Of a DNA stretch of 64,000 bases, positions 43,260 to 54,471 are shown one piece after another. The notes beneath the pieces were generated by a model. That model was not told the origin of the DNA and did no database searches. It worked only from the letters and a program-made list of their open reading frames with translations. The DNA comes from Ceratopteris richardii. Taxonomy: Eukaryota; Streptophyta; Polypodiopsida; Polypodiales; Pteridaceae. Made by a program: the position numbers and the translations under genes. The stretch covers positions 101,610,139 to 101,674,138 of the forward strand of contig CM035438.1 of the NCBI GenBank assembly GCA_020310875.1, read 5' to 3'. The stretch's first letter is position 1. Every line of letters begins with the position of its first letter.

Positions 43260-45235
43260 ATCAAGGGAACTAAGAAAGTATTACAGCTAGCTCCACCTTT
43301 AATGGGTAATAGTGTCAATCCGACTACCATTTATGAGTTACATGATCTTGAAGATTCCTCTAAAGTAGCTAATATGGATCAAGACAAGAGGAGATATAGG
43401 GAGGTGCTAGAGTCTGAAAAAACTAAATTAAGATAAATGGATTTGCTAGTGTTTCTCTTAAGGAATAGGTAGCATCATCTGGCAATCCCCATGATAATAA
43501 AAGGAGCCAAGAAAACTTGAATTTAGGGAAGTTCAATTGGCAAAACACACAACATCGACCTCATGTCCAATTATCTATTCTTGTAAATAATGTCATGACC
43601 AATCCAAATCTAGGGGAAGAAGCATTGAATAGACCACTTTTTCCTCAAAGACCTCCACGAAGACAAGGACAAAGGATGCATCATATTGTTTAGGTAGTTC
43701 ATTGATCACCCGATATCAGTAGAAGGCTAAGTCCCTCTCAAGTAGCCAGTGTATGAAGAACCATTATGATGGATCAAGAGACCCTTATGACCATCTAGCT
43801 TAATTTAAAGAGGTTTTGTGAGCAAAATAGGTAGATGAGTTCTTTATTCAATATGAAGCTTTTGGACTCACTTTTTTAGGAACAAATTTGGCATGGTTCC
43901 AACCTTTGAATCCAAATGGATTTGCCCGTATCGATCAATTATCTTCATAGGAGAATTTGCAAAGAGAGGAATTAGACATAATACCTCTTCTCTGATCCAT
44001 AACTTTGAACAAGTAGGTAATGAACTAGTAAGGCTAGTAGCAAGAAGATTCAAACAATATGTGGATCGATGCCTAGAAGCTGAAAGACAAACCCAACCAA
44101 AGATGATATCATTTTTTTGGATGGTTTGTCTAATGGAGGATTAAGAACTCTCGTATATGCAAAATGAATGAAATCATTGGATGCTTGTCTCAAAGAATTC
44201 ATAGACCTAGAAGAAAAAATCCCTCAAACTTCATCAAAGTCTAAAGATTCTTCAAGTAGTACATCAACTCACTTTACTAACATAGAGGAATTGTTTGAAT
44301 TAGTGGCTACGAAAGTAGGAGTCCAAAACTAGTCCGAGCCTAAGCACTACCAACCTCAACCCATGAGAATGCCAATGTTGGACAATGTTTTTATTGTGGG
44401 GGTGATCATTCAACTCATGCTTGTGCACAAGAAGGACTGGTCAACCCACCCCAGTATTCTTATGGAAGGCCTCCTATGCAAGGACTGAGTTATTATTGTC
44501 ACATTGAGAAAAAAATACACCAATCATACCACATACAACTGCACTTATAATAGACAAACTAGAAAACCTCAACCAAAACCATATAGACCATACAAGTATC
44601 CTCCAAGGGAGAAAATCTAGGGAGATTCCAAGATATTCTCAATATCAAGGACCCCCACAAGGCTCAAAGACCCTATGAATTCCAAGGATATCTCCAAGCT
44701 CAACTTGAATTGGGGCAACATCCATCTCACTTGCAAAATGTAGTGTTGATGAAGTGAACCCCATCCGAAGAGAATCTAGAGAGAGTTTTAGTACATGTGA
44801 CCCATTTGACGAGCACTAAGAACATCATTCTGGTTTGTGATCAAAACTATGGAGAGTACTACACTTATGATAAGAATCTTGTGGAGTATGAAGCAACCTA
44901 CAAACAGCAGTACTACAAGTACGATGGTTATGGAGAATCTTATGGGACCGAGTATGCTGATGTAATGTATGATACACATAGAGCAAAAATTCATTCATGA
45001 CAAGCCATAAGACCACCTACTCTAAGAGGACCATGTTACCAATGTGGAGGAGACTAGTTCATAAGAGAGTGTACAATGCCCAACCCACCAGCCCAAAAGC
45101 CTTGGGAAGGATATTGTAATGAATGCAAAAGGGAACATCTTTAGTGAGATTGCCCTAAGCAGACTTCCAAAACATCTTCAACTACTCAAGTTAATGTGAT
45201 CAAGCTAATTGAATCCTCTAGAAGTGATAAAGAAT
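43260..45235 (+). pseudogene. Gypsy-D gag with three zinc-knuckle remnants
   Basis: Fragments of gag text (EAFGLTFLGTNLAWFQPLNPN near 43,850; VGNELVRLVARRF near 44,020) broken by many stops. Zinc knuckles: CFYCGGDHSTHAC (about 44,386-44,424), CYQCGGD-stop-FIREC (about 45,033-45,072) and CNECKREH...C (about 45,118-45,160). Each has three, not four, residues between the second Cys and the His position. 44,788-45,000 is a Tyr-rich stretch (YGEYYTYDKN...YKQQYYKYDGYGESYG) between knuckles one and two. Confidence 0.65.
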
Positions 45236-46064
45236 GATGATACCACTAAAAGTGGTTACACAAGCTCAGACAAAGGAAAAGGAAGGAAGCCTTGTTGAGA
45301 ATCATTCTAATAATTCTAAGAATATAAAAGGAAAAGAACCTTCACCCATGATAGTGGAAGATTTTGAAGAATTATCAGAGAGCTCCAAAAGGAGGAAAGC
45401 ATAGAAATGGAAGATCAGAAGAATAAAAATAAAAAAATAAATGGATTAAGAAACTAGCAAAAGAAAATCAAGAATCCTTCATGCCAAAGGAACCCTTAGA
45501 AGAGAAGCAAACAAATGAGAAAATAGATATGGTAGAAGAGAACTACACACAAGAATAGGTAGGGTCAATTCTAGCTAATCCTATTCCTAGAGATTTAGAA
45601 ATGATACGAAAAGCCTATTTGGTGAGAATAGTGATAGGGCCTAGTCTAGAGCAACATGTTAAATGTTACCCAAGATGAGACATAGAGAAAGAGAGATTGG
45701 AATTATGTAAGAAACTAATTGGAGTTGCTTAGACTATGCTAGAAAAACAACTACCCCCAATTTTGAACACCAAAATTTCAGAGGAAAAATTTCAAAGATG
45801 GTTAAAGACATACGAGTTGGACCATAGAACACAAGAAGAACCAAAAATAATAAAAGGAGAATCAGAAAAGTTTACTCTTTAATTCTAGAAGTAGAAGCTT
45901 CTTGACCATAATATCTTTAGGCCAAAGTTCAAGAAACTCATTGGAATTAGAACGAAGAAGGATGTCCTCTCGTTATTGAATTGGATGCTTCACATAACCA
46001 ACAAAAGATAGAAAAGGAGGAGGAGATAGAGAATTTCTTCAATCTAGGCATTGAAGTAGATGAA

Positions 46065-46355
46065 GCTAATTACATTGGAGAATATGAGCATAAATGAAAC
46101 TACTTTCATGTTCCCACCTTAAGATATAAGAACCATGGATCATAGGAGGAAGTGTCTAAAACCATGAAAGAGTGAGGAAAAACAAATGTAAGTTGTTCTC
46201 TAACAATAGAAGAGTTATTTCAAATCAAGCCTTCCTAATTATATTAGAGAATATGAGCATAAAGCAAACTACTTTCATGCTCCCACCTCACGATATAAGA
46301 ACCATGGATCATCAGAGGAAGTATCTAAAACCATGAAAGATTCAAGAAAACAACA
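46065..46355. repeat. Tandem duplication of about 170 bp
   Basis: Segment with ttggagaatatgagcataaa...gaaccatggatcat (about 46,075-46,165) recurs at about 46,247-46,330 with roughly 10% changes. Lies between gag and protease of Gypsy-D and would duplicate about 57 codons. Confidence 0.75.
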
Positions 46356-46439
46356 AAGATTTGTTGCAAATCAAGCCTCAATTGTGGGAATATTATCCCG
46401 TCAACTAAATATTCGGAATGCAATGAAGAAGAAGGAGAA

Positions 46440-46898
46440 GGTTAAGGAATAAATTACTACTATGAAGATCCTATTAGATAAAGTAAGAGATTTTAATGAA
46501 GGAGATGAAGGAAACACGTGTCTTCCACTCACATATAATGGCTACATGACCAAATCTATATTACATACAGGTGCACGAGTAGCTATTTCCACTAAGTGAA
46601 TTCGAGAAAAATGGAGTAGTCTTGCCCTAAGACCAACCAGGATGAAACTGCAATTAGAAAATGGCCATGTGGAATGCCCACTAGTGTTATTGGAAAATGT
46701 AAGTTTAACAACTTGTGGAGTGGAGTTTGAGCATACTTAGCTATATGCCAATTTGGCAAGGCAAGTAATTATGAAATGATTATGCAGAGACCATTTATGC
46801 ATTAGTTGAAGGTAGCACAAGATTGGGGTAGAGATTCATTATATCTTCAAAACTAGGGTACCACCACAAAAACAGATCTCCGTAACTTCTCATATAAG
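46440..46898 (+). pseudogene. Gypsy-D aspartic protease remnant
   Basis: In one frame: CLPLTYNGYMTKSILHTGARVAIST, then LRPTRMKLQLENGHVECPLVLLENVSLTTCGVEFEHT. H-T-G-A stands where D-T/S-G-A is expected, so the catalytic Asp is His. Stops follow; the MITE begins at 46,899. Confidence 0.6.
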
Positions 46899-47155
46899 AA
46901 GGCCTATTCAAGAAATTTGGGACTTATTCAAGTCCCATTTATGTTACTTACTATTTTAAATTCTTAAGTTTGAGCCCAAAATTGATAACTTATTTATAAT
47001 ACAACTATCCTTAATAATAAAGTATGAATTTAATATACCCCAATCAAGAGATAATAATATGTTGTAGTGTGTGAATGATTCGAAAAGTAAAACATTGGGA
47101 TAGATAGAACTGTCTCAAAATCGTGTGTAGTTCCCATTTTTCCTGAATAGGCCTT
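46899..47155. mobile_element. MITE-like element in Gypsy-D
   Basis: 257 bp with terminal inverted repeats: aaggcctattcaagaaatt at the left and the complement of aaggcctattcaggaaaaa at the right (about 24 bp, few mismatches). Flanked by taag on both sides (46,895-46,898 and 47,156-47,159). No coding capacity, AT-rich. A hairpin gggactt-attc-aagtccc lies just inside the left end. Superfamily uncertain from a 4-bp duplication. Confidence 0.7.
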
Positions 47156-47159
47156 TAAG

Positions 47160-47860
47160 GATGTTTCTCCTCTCCAATGGAACTCCATCCATAAAGAGAA
47201 ATAAGACATTTATATCCATAGTGGGGGATCGAGTGATCAATCTTGGATACATGAGGATACACAATTGTGAATATGTAAGGTTGCTCAAAGAGAAGAGAAG
47301 AGACCTCAAGGTTAGAAACCATGGAAAAAAGAGTAAATACCAATAGAGGATCCAACATACATGCCGCAAATATTTCTAGATGAAGATTTTGAGCCTCATG
47401 GCTAGATGGAAATACTAGCCACCTTAGATATGTGTGTCAATGAACAAGTCATTACCATGAGTGTGTGTGGATGAAGGAGGATAAGACTTAAGCTTATTTA
47501 TGGTAATGATCAAGGAAGAAGACAAAGATGAGGAAGAATGCTATGAAGATTGCAATAGTGGTTCTAGAAAACTTTAAGAAATATGGAATAGAAGAGCAAA
47601 AAATAGCTATTCAAATGCCTAAGAGAGAGGCTTAGGAGGGAATAACACATGATAACAAGGAAGAGACCAAGAAATTATTGGTAACTAGAGAAAATGATAA
47701 AGGTAGATATACTTTTATTGGAAAAGATATCATACCATAAGAAGAACATCAATTGGAGAATTATTGCAAGAACATAGGGCAAGAATATAGGGATGTCTTT
47801 GTGTGGACTTACAAAGACCTAAAGGGATTAGATGCCACTCATTCTTCATAGGAAATTATG
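47160..47860 (+). pseudogene. Gypsy-D protease-RT linker and RT start
   Basis: Short broken frames: MFLLSNGTPSIKRNKTF, then near 47,760 EEHQLENYCKNIGQEYRDVFVWTYKDLKGLDA, the conserved start of Ty3/Gypsy RT. Homology ends near 47,860. Confidence 0.6.
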
Positions 47861-47929
47861 GCCATGACTATCATTGGTGCTTTTAGCTTAGCATCTTGTT
47901 TCCTTCAATCATATTCTTGTGTTTCTAGA

Positions 47930-48565
47930 CAATTTGATCTCAAGCATCCGTATTCCATACAAAACAAACACTTTGGTCCTTTAACATCAGTTTGATTATT
48001 GCCACCTTCTCACTCAGTATGGTTAAAAGGTCTTAAGCCTCATCTATAACCTTGGTAATTTTTTTTTGCATTTTCTAAAGGTAGGTGAATGTGGAGATCC
48101 ATTAATTCCTATATTCTTACTAGTTTTTGTAGAAAGAATGTTATTTACATATGGTTGTGAGTGCCAAGGACTAAATCTGTATCCTATCATGTTGTACCTA
48201 ATTAGTTGCCATTGCTCTATTCTTATAATTATATACGCAATGCTTTGTAATATGATCCATTACGTTACAAACAACACAATATACTTGGATTTAGATCACA
48301 ATTTATTATGATATATATTGCATTTATACATGTTTTTACAATAAAGTTGTTTAAAAGAACCAATTACTCGAGTAGGTGGAATTGGCATTAATGTTGCCAC
48401 CTCCAAAGGTCACTCCAAAAATGAATTGGCCACCTTCAAATTCCACTCAAGTTGTTTGATATCATCAATAAACTTATCTAATTTTCTTGTACCATCTAAG
48501 GCATAAGGGCAAATCTTTTCCTTGAGCATGGGGTTGAGTCCTTCAATAAACCATTTGTGTAGACC
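47930..48565 (-). pseudogene. Gypsy gag fragment
   Basis: Minus strand 48,565-48,370: LHKWFIEGLNPMLKEKICPYALDGTRKLDKFIDDIKQLE, the C-terminal Retrotrans_gag core. Near 47,995-47,940: GPKCLFCMEYGCLRSNC, a zinc knuckle with Cys in place of His. The stretch between has no clear frame. It lies directly downstream of the Gypsy-E 3' LTR, so Gypsy-E probably inserted into this gag. Confidence 0.6.
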
Positions 48566-48574
48566 TTAAAAATT

Positions 48575-49212
48575 TGCTTATGATTACAAGATCATCCAGG
48601 CAAGAGAAATATATAATAATAATATAAATACTACAAGAAATCCCATAACCTAAAACTAATAGGTATGGATAACTAGACTAGATGAGATACAAGAGATCCC
48701 ACAACCTGGAATGGTAGGTATGAAACAAGATATCTAGATTACAAGAATCCCCTTGAGGGAGATAAACTAGATAGAAGAAATAGCTGGACAACATCTTGTA
48801 CTATGATATTACAAGAGGACAAGAGGGGATGACCAAATTACTAGACTAGGCAAAGCTAGAACAAGGAAAAAGACTAGAACTCGAATTGGAACTTGGAAAG
48901 TACTTACTTGGAGATCACCACTTCTTGATCTCCCAAGATTGGCATTGGCAAGATTGAGGGTGTATGTGGCCCAGCCCTCCATATATAGGTGTTCAAGGGC
49001 AGTTACAAGTTGATGATATCATTGATGATGTTAGTAATTTAAAAGATGATCTCCAAATATCAAAATCAAGCAAGTAGCCAATCAATCTTAGGGTTTTGGC
49101 ACGTTTTGGATACAATGGAAGCACTAGTTTCTCCAAATTTTGAACCAATCATGAGATATAGAAACTCACATGGAATTTGAGATTTAGAATGGTTTTATTT
49201 GTATCCGTGACA
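48575..49212 (-). repeat. Gypsy-E 3' LTR (same family as the Gypsy-A LTR)
   Basis: In element sense starts TGTCACGG at 49,212 right after the chromodomain region and a purine-rich end (GTTTGAGGACGAGATGA). Aligns with 18,085-18,732. The left edge is cut or unclear at about 48,575. Confidence 0.7.
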
Positions 49213-49972
49213 TCATCTCGTCCTCAAACCGACGAGTTTCACGAGGAGCGATCATGTCTCTAGTCTCAGCTTCATTGGATTCTTCTTATGGAATTCTCAA
49301 ACATTATGTGGTGCTCTCTGAAGTTTTTCTATAGGTTCTCAAGTATGTTCACTAATGTCATACTCATTCCAATGAACAAGGTACTCCAATCTCCCTTGAA
49401 ATATTCTCAAATATATGACATGTTGAGCTTCATATTCTTCATGATCATCAATCTCCATAGGTGGTGAAGGACTAGATTTCTCCCCCCTAAATGTTGAAAT
49501 CTAATATGGTTCCAACATGGATACATGAAAAAGTGGCTGTATTCTCATGGTACTCAATAGTTGGAGCTTGAAGGTGGCAATATTAATCTCGGCCAAGATG
49601 GTGAAAGGGCCAAATCTTTGATGGTCTAGCTTTCATGGTCTAGCTTTAGGTCTGCAAATTATTTTTGAAAAACCACACTTTATCCCCAATGTGATAGGAT
49701 GGATTATGAACATGATGCTAAATTGCATAATACTTATATTTTCTTTGAGCTGTATGAATTTCTTGTTTGAGTTCTTCGTGAATATACATGAGGTGGTAGG
49801 CCTTGTCTCTAGCAGTTGGTTCCTTGACATGATTTGACATTTGTACATCCATTGTTGGGCGTTTTCCATAATTTTCAAAGAAGGTGGTCTGCTTGGTAGA
49901 TGTATGAACATTGTTGTTATAGGAAAACTCTGCAAATGGCGACATGGAAAGAATCATTTCTCGAATCAAAAA
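49213..49972 (-). pseudogene. Gypsy-E integrase C-terminal part and chromodomain
   Basis: From the right: integrase end SPFAEFSYNNNVHTS...FFENYGKRPTMD, then ELKQEIHTAQRKYKYYA, and after a frameshift KVWFFKNN. At about 49,440-49,280 a chromodomain: YLRIFQGRLEYLVHWNEYDISEHT-stop-EPIEKLQ; the stop replaces the conserved Trp. Only the 3' part of the element is present; it ends against tandemly duplicated sequence near 49,940. Confidence 0.75.
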
Positions 49973-50190
49973 GTTATCACATCTCGCTGAGCTTTAATGT
50001 CAATCTCTGCATTCTTCACAGACAGCTAAAGAAAAACCAAACTTACATCGACGTGGAAAGAATGTTTCTTGAATCAAGTCCAGTATGTGAACATGGAGTA
50101 GCTCTGCTTGATCGGATTACAACACAAAGAATAAAAGAGAATAGTGGACATGGTGTAGCTCTTCTTGATCGGATTACAGCATGAAGGATA
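49941..50190. repeat. Short direct repeats
   Basis: Two pairs: gacatggaaagaatcatttc (49,942) / gacgtggaaagaatgtttc (50,052), and acatggagtagctctgcttg (50,091) / acatggtgtagctcttcttg (50,148), the latter followed by atcggattaca in both copies. No coding motif seen. Confidence 0.65.
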
Positions 50191-50262
50191 GCTTACAGTG
50201 ATATCACAATGCATCCAGCTCTTTTAGCAGCACATCATCGATTATGTTTGCATTGAAAATAT

Positions 50263-50762
50263 GTTTCATACATATACACATGCATATACATACATTTGTA
50301 TATGTTTATATGCATACACATACATATGCACATATGTATATATACACACACATACACATATATACACATATATATGCACATACGTACACACACATATACA
50401 CATGCACATACATACATACATATACACATATACATGCACATACACACATATGCACATACACTTATAGATATACATGCAGATACATATACACACACATACA
50501 CATGCACATGCACATACTCATATACACACATATACACTTACACATGCACATGCACATGCACATACATACATATACACATACATACACATGCACATGCACA
50601 TACACATACATACACATATATAGCTACACATGCACATGCATATACACATATACATATGTACATACATTCATATACACACACATATTACACACATATAAAT
50701 GCACATACATACACACATATATTACACACATATACATGCACATACATACACACATATGAATG
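50263..50762. repeat. CA/TA microsatellite block
   Basis: About 500 bp of acatacacata variants. Open frames here encode only His/Thr/Tyr or Cys/Val/Met repeats and are not genes. Confidence 0.9.
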
Positions 50763-50892
50763 AATTATATAATTAAAGTACTAAAACACATGCTTAATAT
50801 AAACAATAATAACAATCAATAGAACAAAACTTTTCATTACTTAGTACCATACACACAATTCAAAACATAACTAAAATGAAAAATATATAGAT

Positions 50893-50893
50893 A

Positions 50894-50962
<69 letters not shown>
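50893..50962. repeat. (AT)n microsatellite
   Basis: About 70 bp of almost pure ta repeats. Confidence 0.9.
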
Positions 50963-50965
<3 letters not shown>

Positions 50966-51164
50966 ATGTAAATACATATAATCCAATGTCATAATCAAGA
51001 ATCCTAATCATCATCATCAGCATCATGATCATCGTGATCATCCTCATCCTCATCATCATGATCACCCTGTGACGATCGAGATCGTCCCTCTTGTGTCTGT
51101 CTCTCCACCTCATCCATATCTACCTCTCCATAATACTCCTGTATTACATAGACTACAACATATG

Positions 51165-51400
51165 AGGGGCATACCGATGCTGCCTATACCGACGGTCACT
51201 CTTGACGTTGGTATAAACATTGGAAAAGTCCACTTAAAGATATCGACGGTCAAGTGACCGTCGGTATGACCGTTTAAAACGGATCATCGGTGTGTCCCAT
51301 AATCGTCAGTATGGGTGTCGGTTTGAGCGTCGGTAATTTACGGGAAGTTACCGACACCCATACCGATGCCCATACCGACGCCCATACCGAGGCCATGTTT
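51165..51400. repeat. CACTA-2 left subterminal repeats
   Basis: About ten copies of motifs such as taccgacgcccata, accgatgc and gaccgtcggtat, direct and inverted. In CACTA elements such motifs are the binding sites of the TNPA-type protein. Confidence 0.8.
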
Positions 51401-51409
51401 TAAACATAT

Positions 51410-51752
51410 CGAGAACCCGAGAGCAAAACTGAACATTTTTGCATGCGTTTGAGTACTGATTATCTTCTGTCGAATTTGCACGTGCGAACCAAATTGCGAC
51501 CTCCATTGTCTTGTGCACACACACACACACAGAGATCTCTCTCTACACACACACACTCTCTCTCGGTTTAGATCTCACATCTTGGTAAGTGGTGTGCGTA
51601 CTCTTAGCCTTTGTCTCTCTCTATGCTTTAGGTCTTATAATTTCTCTTCTCTTTGATTCTGCAGAAGTTCTTTGGCGTCGATTGTTTGGAATTCGACGAT
51701 AGACGACATACATTACGCTTTGACGACAACGATCCAAAAGAGGGACATACTT
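51410..51752 (+). promoter_or_regulatory. Predicted promoter-proximal leader exons of CACTA-2
   Basis: A donor cttg|gtaagt at 51,585 and acceptor ctgcag at 51,664 enclose an 80-bp intron; a second donor actt|gtaagt at 51,753 follows. This suggests two short untranslated exons spliced over the repeat block to TNP2. Based on splice motifs only. Confidence 0.4.
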
Positions 51753-51779
51753 GTAAGTGATTGTTTTATTCAAAATTGA

Positions 51780-51781
51780 TC

Positions 51782-51836
<55 letters not shown>

Positions 51837-51843
51837 GAGAGAT

Positions 51844-51884
<41 letters not shown>

Positions 51885-51968
51885 AGAGAGAGAGAGAGAT
51901 AAAGAGAGAGAGAGTGAGAGATAAAGAGAGATGAAAGAGAGGAAGAAAGAGATAGGAAAATAGAGTAT

Positions 51969-51999
<31 letters not shown>

Positions 52000-52845
52000 T
52001 CTACACATGCATACATACACACATACATGTACACACATACATGTACACACATGCATGCTTACATACGCACACATATATACACACATGCATGCTTACATAC
52101 ACACACGTATACACACATGCATGCATACACACACATACAAATATACACACATGCATACATACACACACACATGCATACACACATACATACACACACATAT
52201 ATACACATATGCCTACATACACATACACATACACATACACACAAACATGCATACACACATACATACACACACATATACACACATACATACACACACATAC
52301 ATACACACATATATACACATGCATGCATACATACACACACATATACACACATGCATGCATACACTCACACGCACACACACACATACATACACACATGCAT
52401 GCACACACACACACATGAATGCATAGACACACATACACATATACTCACACATGCATACATAGACACACATACACATATACACACATGCATGCATACATAC
52501 ACACATATACACATATACACACATGCATACATACACACACACATGTACACACATGCATACATACACACACATATGTACACACATGCATACATACACACAT
52601 ATACACACATGCATGCATACATACACACACATATACACACATGCATGCATACACTCACACGCACACACACACATGCATGCACACACACACATGAATGCAT
52701 ACACACACATGCATACATACACACACATACACATATACTCACACATGCATACATAGACACACATACACATATACACACATGCATACTTTCACACACACAC
52801 ACATACATACACACATGCACACATATACACACACATAAGCTAGTG
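51780..52845. repeat. (GA)n then (CA/TA)n microsatellites in the CACTA-2 leader intron
   Basis: 51,780-51,960 is nearly pure ga; 51,965-52,840 is acacatgcatacatacacac-type repeat with higher-order units containing atgcatgcata. Long open frames here are low-complexity artefacts. Confidence 0.9.
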
Positions 52846-52899
52846 TTTTAATTAAATACATAAAATTTTGATTTTAAAGTTTTTTTTTACATCAAATAC

Positions 52900-54450
52900 A
52901 TAAAAATAGGATTAGGGTTTTTAGGCTATTTACACATACATACACACATACTTATACACATATATATACACATACACATATATATACACATGCATACACA
53001 TACACACATGTTTTAGGTCTAGGTCTTTCCGATTAGGGTTTTAGGGTTTTTACACATGCATAACATATATGCACACATATACATATAATACATATATACA
53101 TGTATATACACATGCATACAGAAATATACATATTTTAGGTCTAGATATTTAAGATTAGGGTTTTAGGGTTTAGGCATACATATAATTCAATTACATTTAT
53201 ATTAAGAAAAAATATAGAAAAAAATTTGAATATATAAATAAACATATATATAAAATAGGATTAGGGTTTTAGGATTAGGGGTTTAGGTTTTTTAGGTGTT
53301 TAAGTATTTAGGTTTTAGTATTTTAGGTTGAAGTCTTTAGGTTGTAGTATTTCAGGTTTAAGTCTAAGTCTTTCTGATTAGGGTTTTAGGTTTTTAACAC
53401 CTACATAACATATATACACACATACACATACACATATAATACATATATACATGTATATACACATGCATACAGAAATATACATATTTTAGGTCTAGATCTT
53501 TAAGATTAGGATTTTAGAGTTTAGGCATTCATATAACTCAATTAAATTTATATAAAGAGAAAATATAGAAAAAAATTAAGGAAAAAATTTTGAATATATA
53601 AATAAATGTATACATAAAATAGGATAATTATATAGATAAATAAATATAAAAAGAACTAGTATCTTAAATAATTTAATTAAATATATATAATTAAATATAT
53701 AAAAATAGGATTAATTAAGAAAAAATCTAAATATATAAATAAATAAATATATATATATATATAATAGAATAATTATATAGATAAATAAATATGATAAAAA
53801 TAGTGTTTTAAATAAATAAATTTAATATATAAGATTAAATATATAAAAATAGGTTTAATTTTGATCATTTTAATCAGAGTAAATATACATACACATACAC
53901 ACATATACTTATACACCTATTTATATACACATATATATACACATACACATATATATACACATGCATACACATATATACATGTTTTAGGTCTAGGTCTTTC
54001 TGATTAGGGCTTTAGGGTTTTAACACCTACATAATATATATACACACATACACATACACATATAATACATATATACATGTATATACACATGCATACAGAA
54101 ATATACATGTTTTAGGTCTAGATCTTTAAGATTAGGGTTTTAAGGTTTAGGCATACATATAACTCAATTAAATTTATATAAAGAGAAAATATAGAAAAAA
54201 ATTAAGGAAAAAATCTAAATATATAAATAAATATATATATATAATAGGATAATTATATAGATAAATAAATATAACAAGAACTAGTGTTTTAAATAATTTA
54301 GTTAAATATATATAATTAAATATATAAAAATAGGATTAATTAAGAAAAAATCTGAATATATAGATAAAATAGGATAATTATATAGATTAGGGTTTTAGGA
54401 TTAGGGTTTTAGGTTTTTTTAGGTGTTTAGGTATTTAGGTTTTAGTATTT
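52900..54450. repeat. Three-copy tandem repeat with TTTAGGG-like motifs
   Basis: A block holding ttttaggtctaggtctttc, gattagggttttagg, a tatacacatgcatac stretch, then ttaggtctagatctttaag and AT-rich text recurs with starts near 53,010, 53,360 and 53,981. Copies differ by insertions. The TTTAGGG-like runs are degenerate and inside the unit, not telomere. Confidence 0.75.
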
Positions 54451-54471
54451 CAGGTTTAAGTATTTAGGAGT

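Larger units (their letters stand above)
41421..47860 (+). mobile_element. Gypsy-D: heavily decayed Ty3/Gypsy (OTA-like), truncated in RT
   Basis: Plus-strand order: primer site 41,427, a 1.8-kb leader, gag with zinc knuckles (43,260-45,200), protease (46,500-46,900), a MITE insertion, and the RT N terminus (47,780-47,860). The RT start EYRDVFVWTYKDLKGLD is of the kind found in Tat/Athila-type elements. Nothing beyond it: the element is cut at about 47,860. Dozens of stops; the oldest element here. Confidence 0.7.

Noticed and set aside
50244-50763. Long open frames of His/Thr/Tyr/Ile or Cys/Val/Met residues
   Set aside because: They follow from a CA/TA microsatellite read in frames lacking stops; no domain, start context or splice support.
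51621-52851. Open frames up to 274 codons over the GA and CA repeats
   Set aside because: Low-complexity translation of microsatellites inside CACTA-2, on both strands at once.
52900-54450. TTTAGGG-like runs suggesting telomere or interstitial telomere
   Set aside because: Runs are short, degenerate and embedded in a larger tandem unit shared with CACTA-1.
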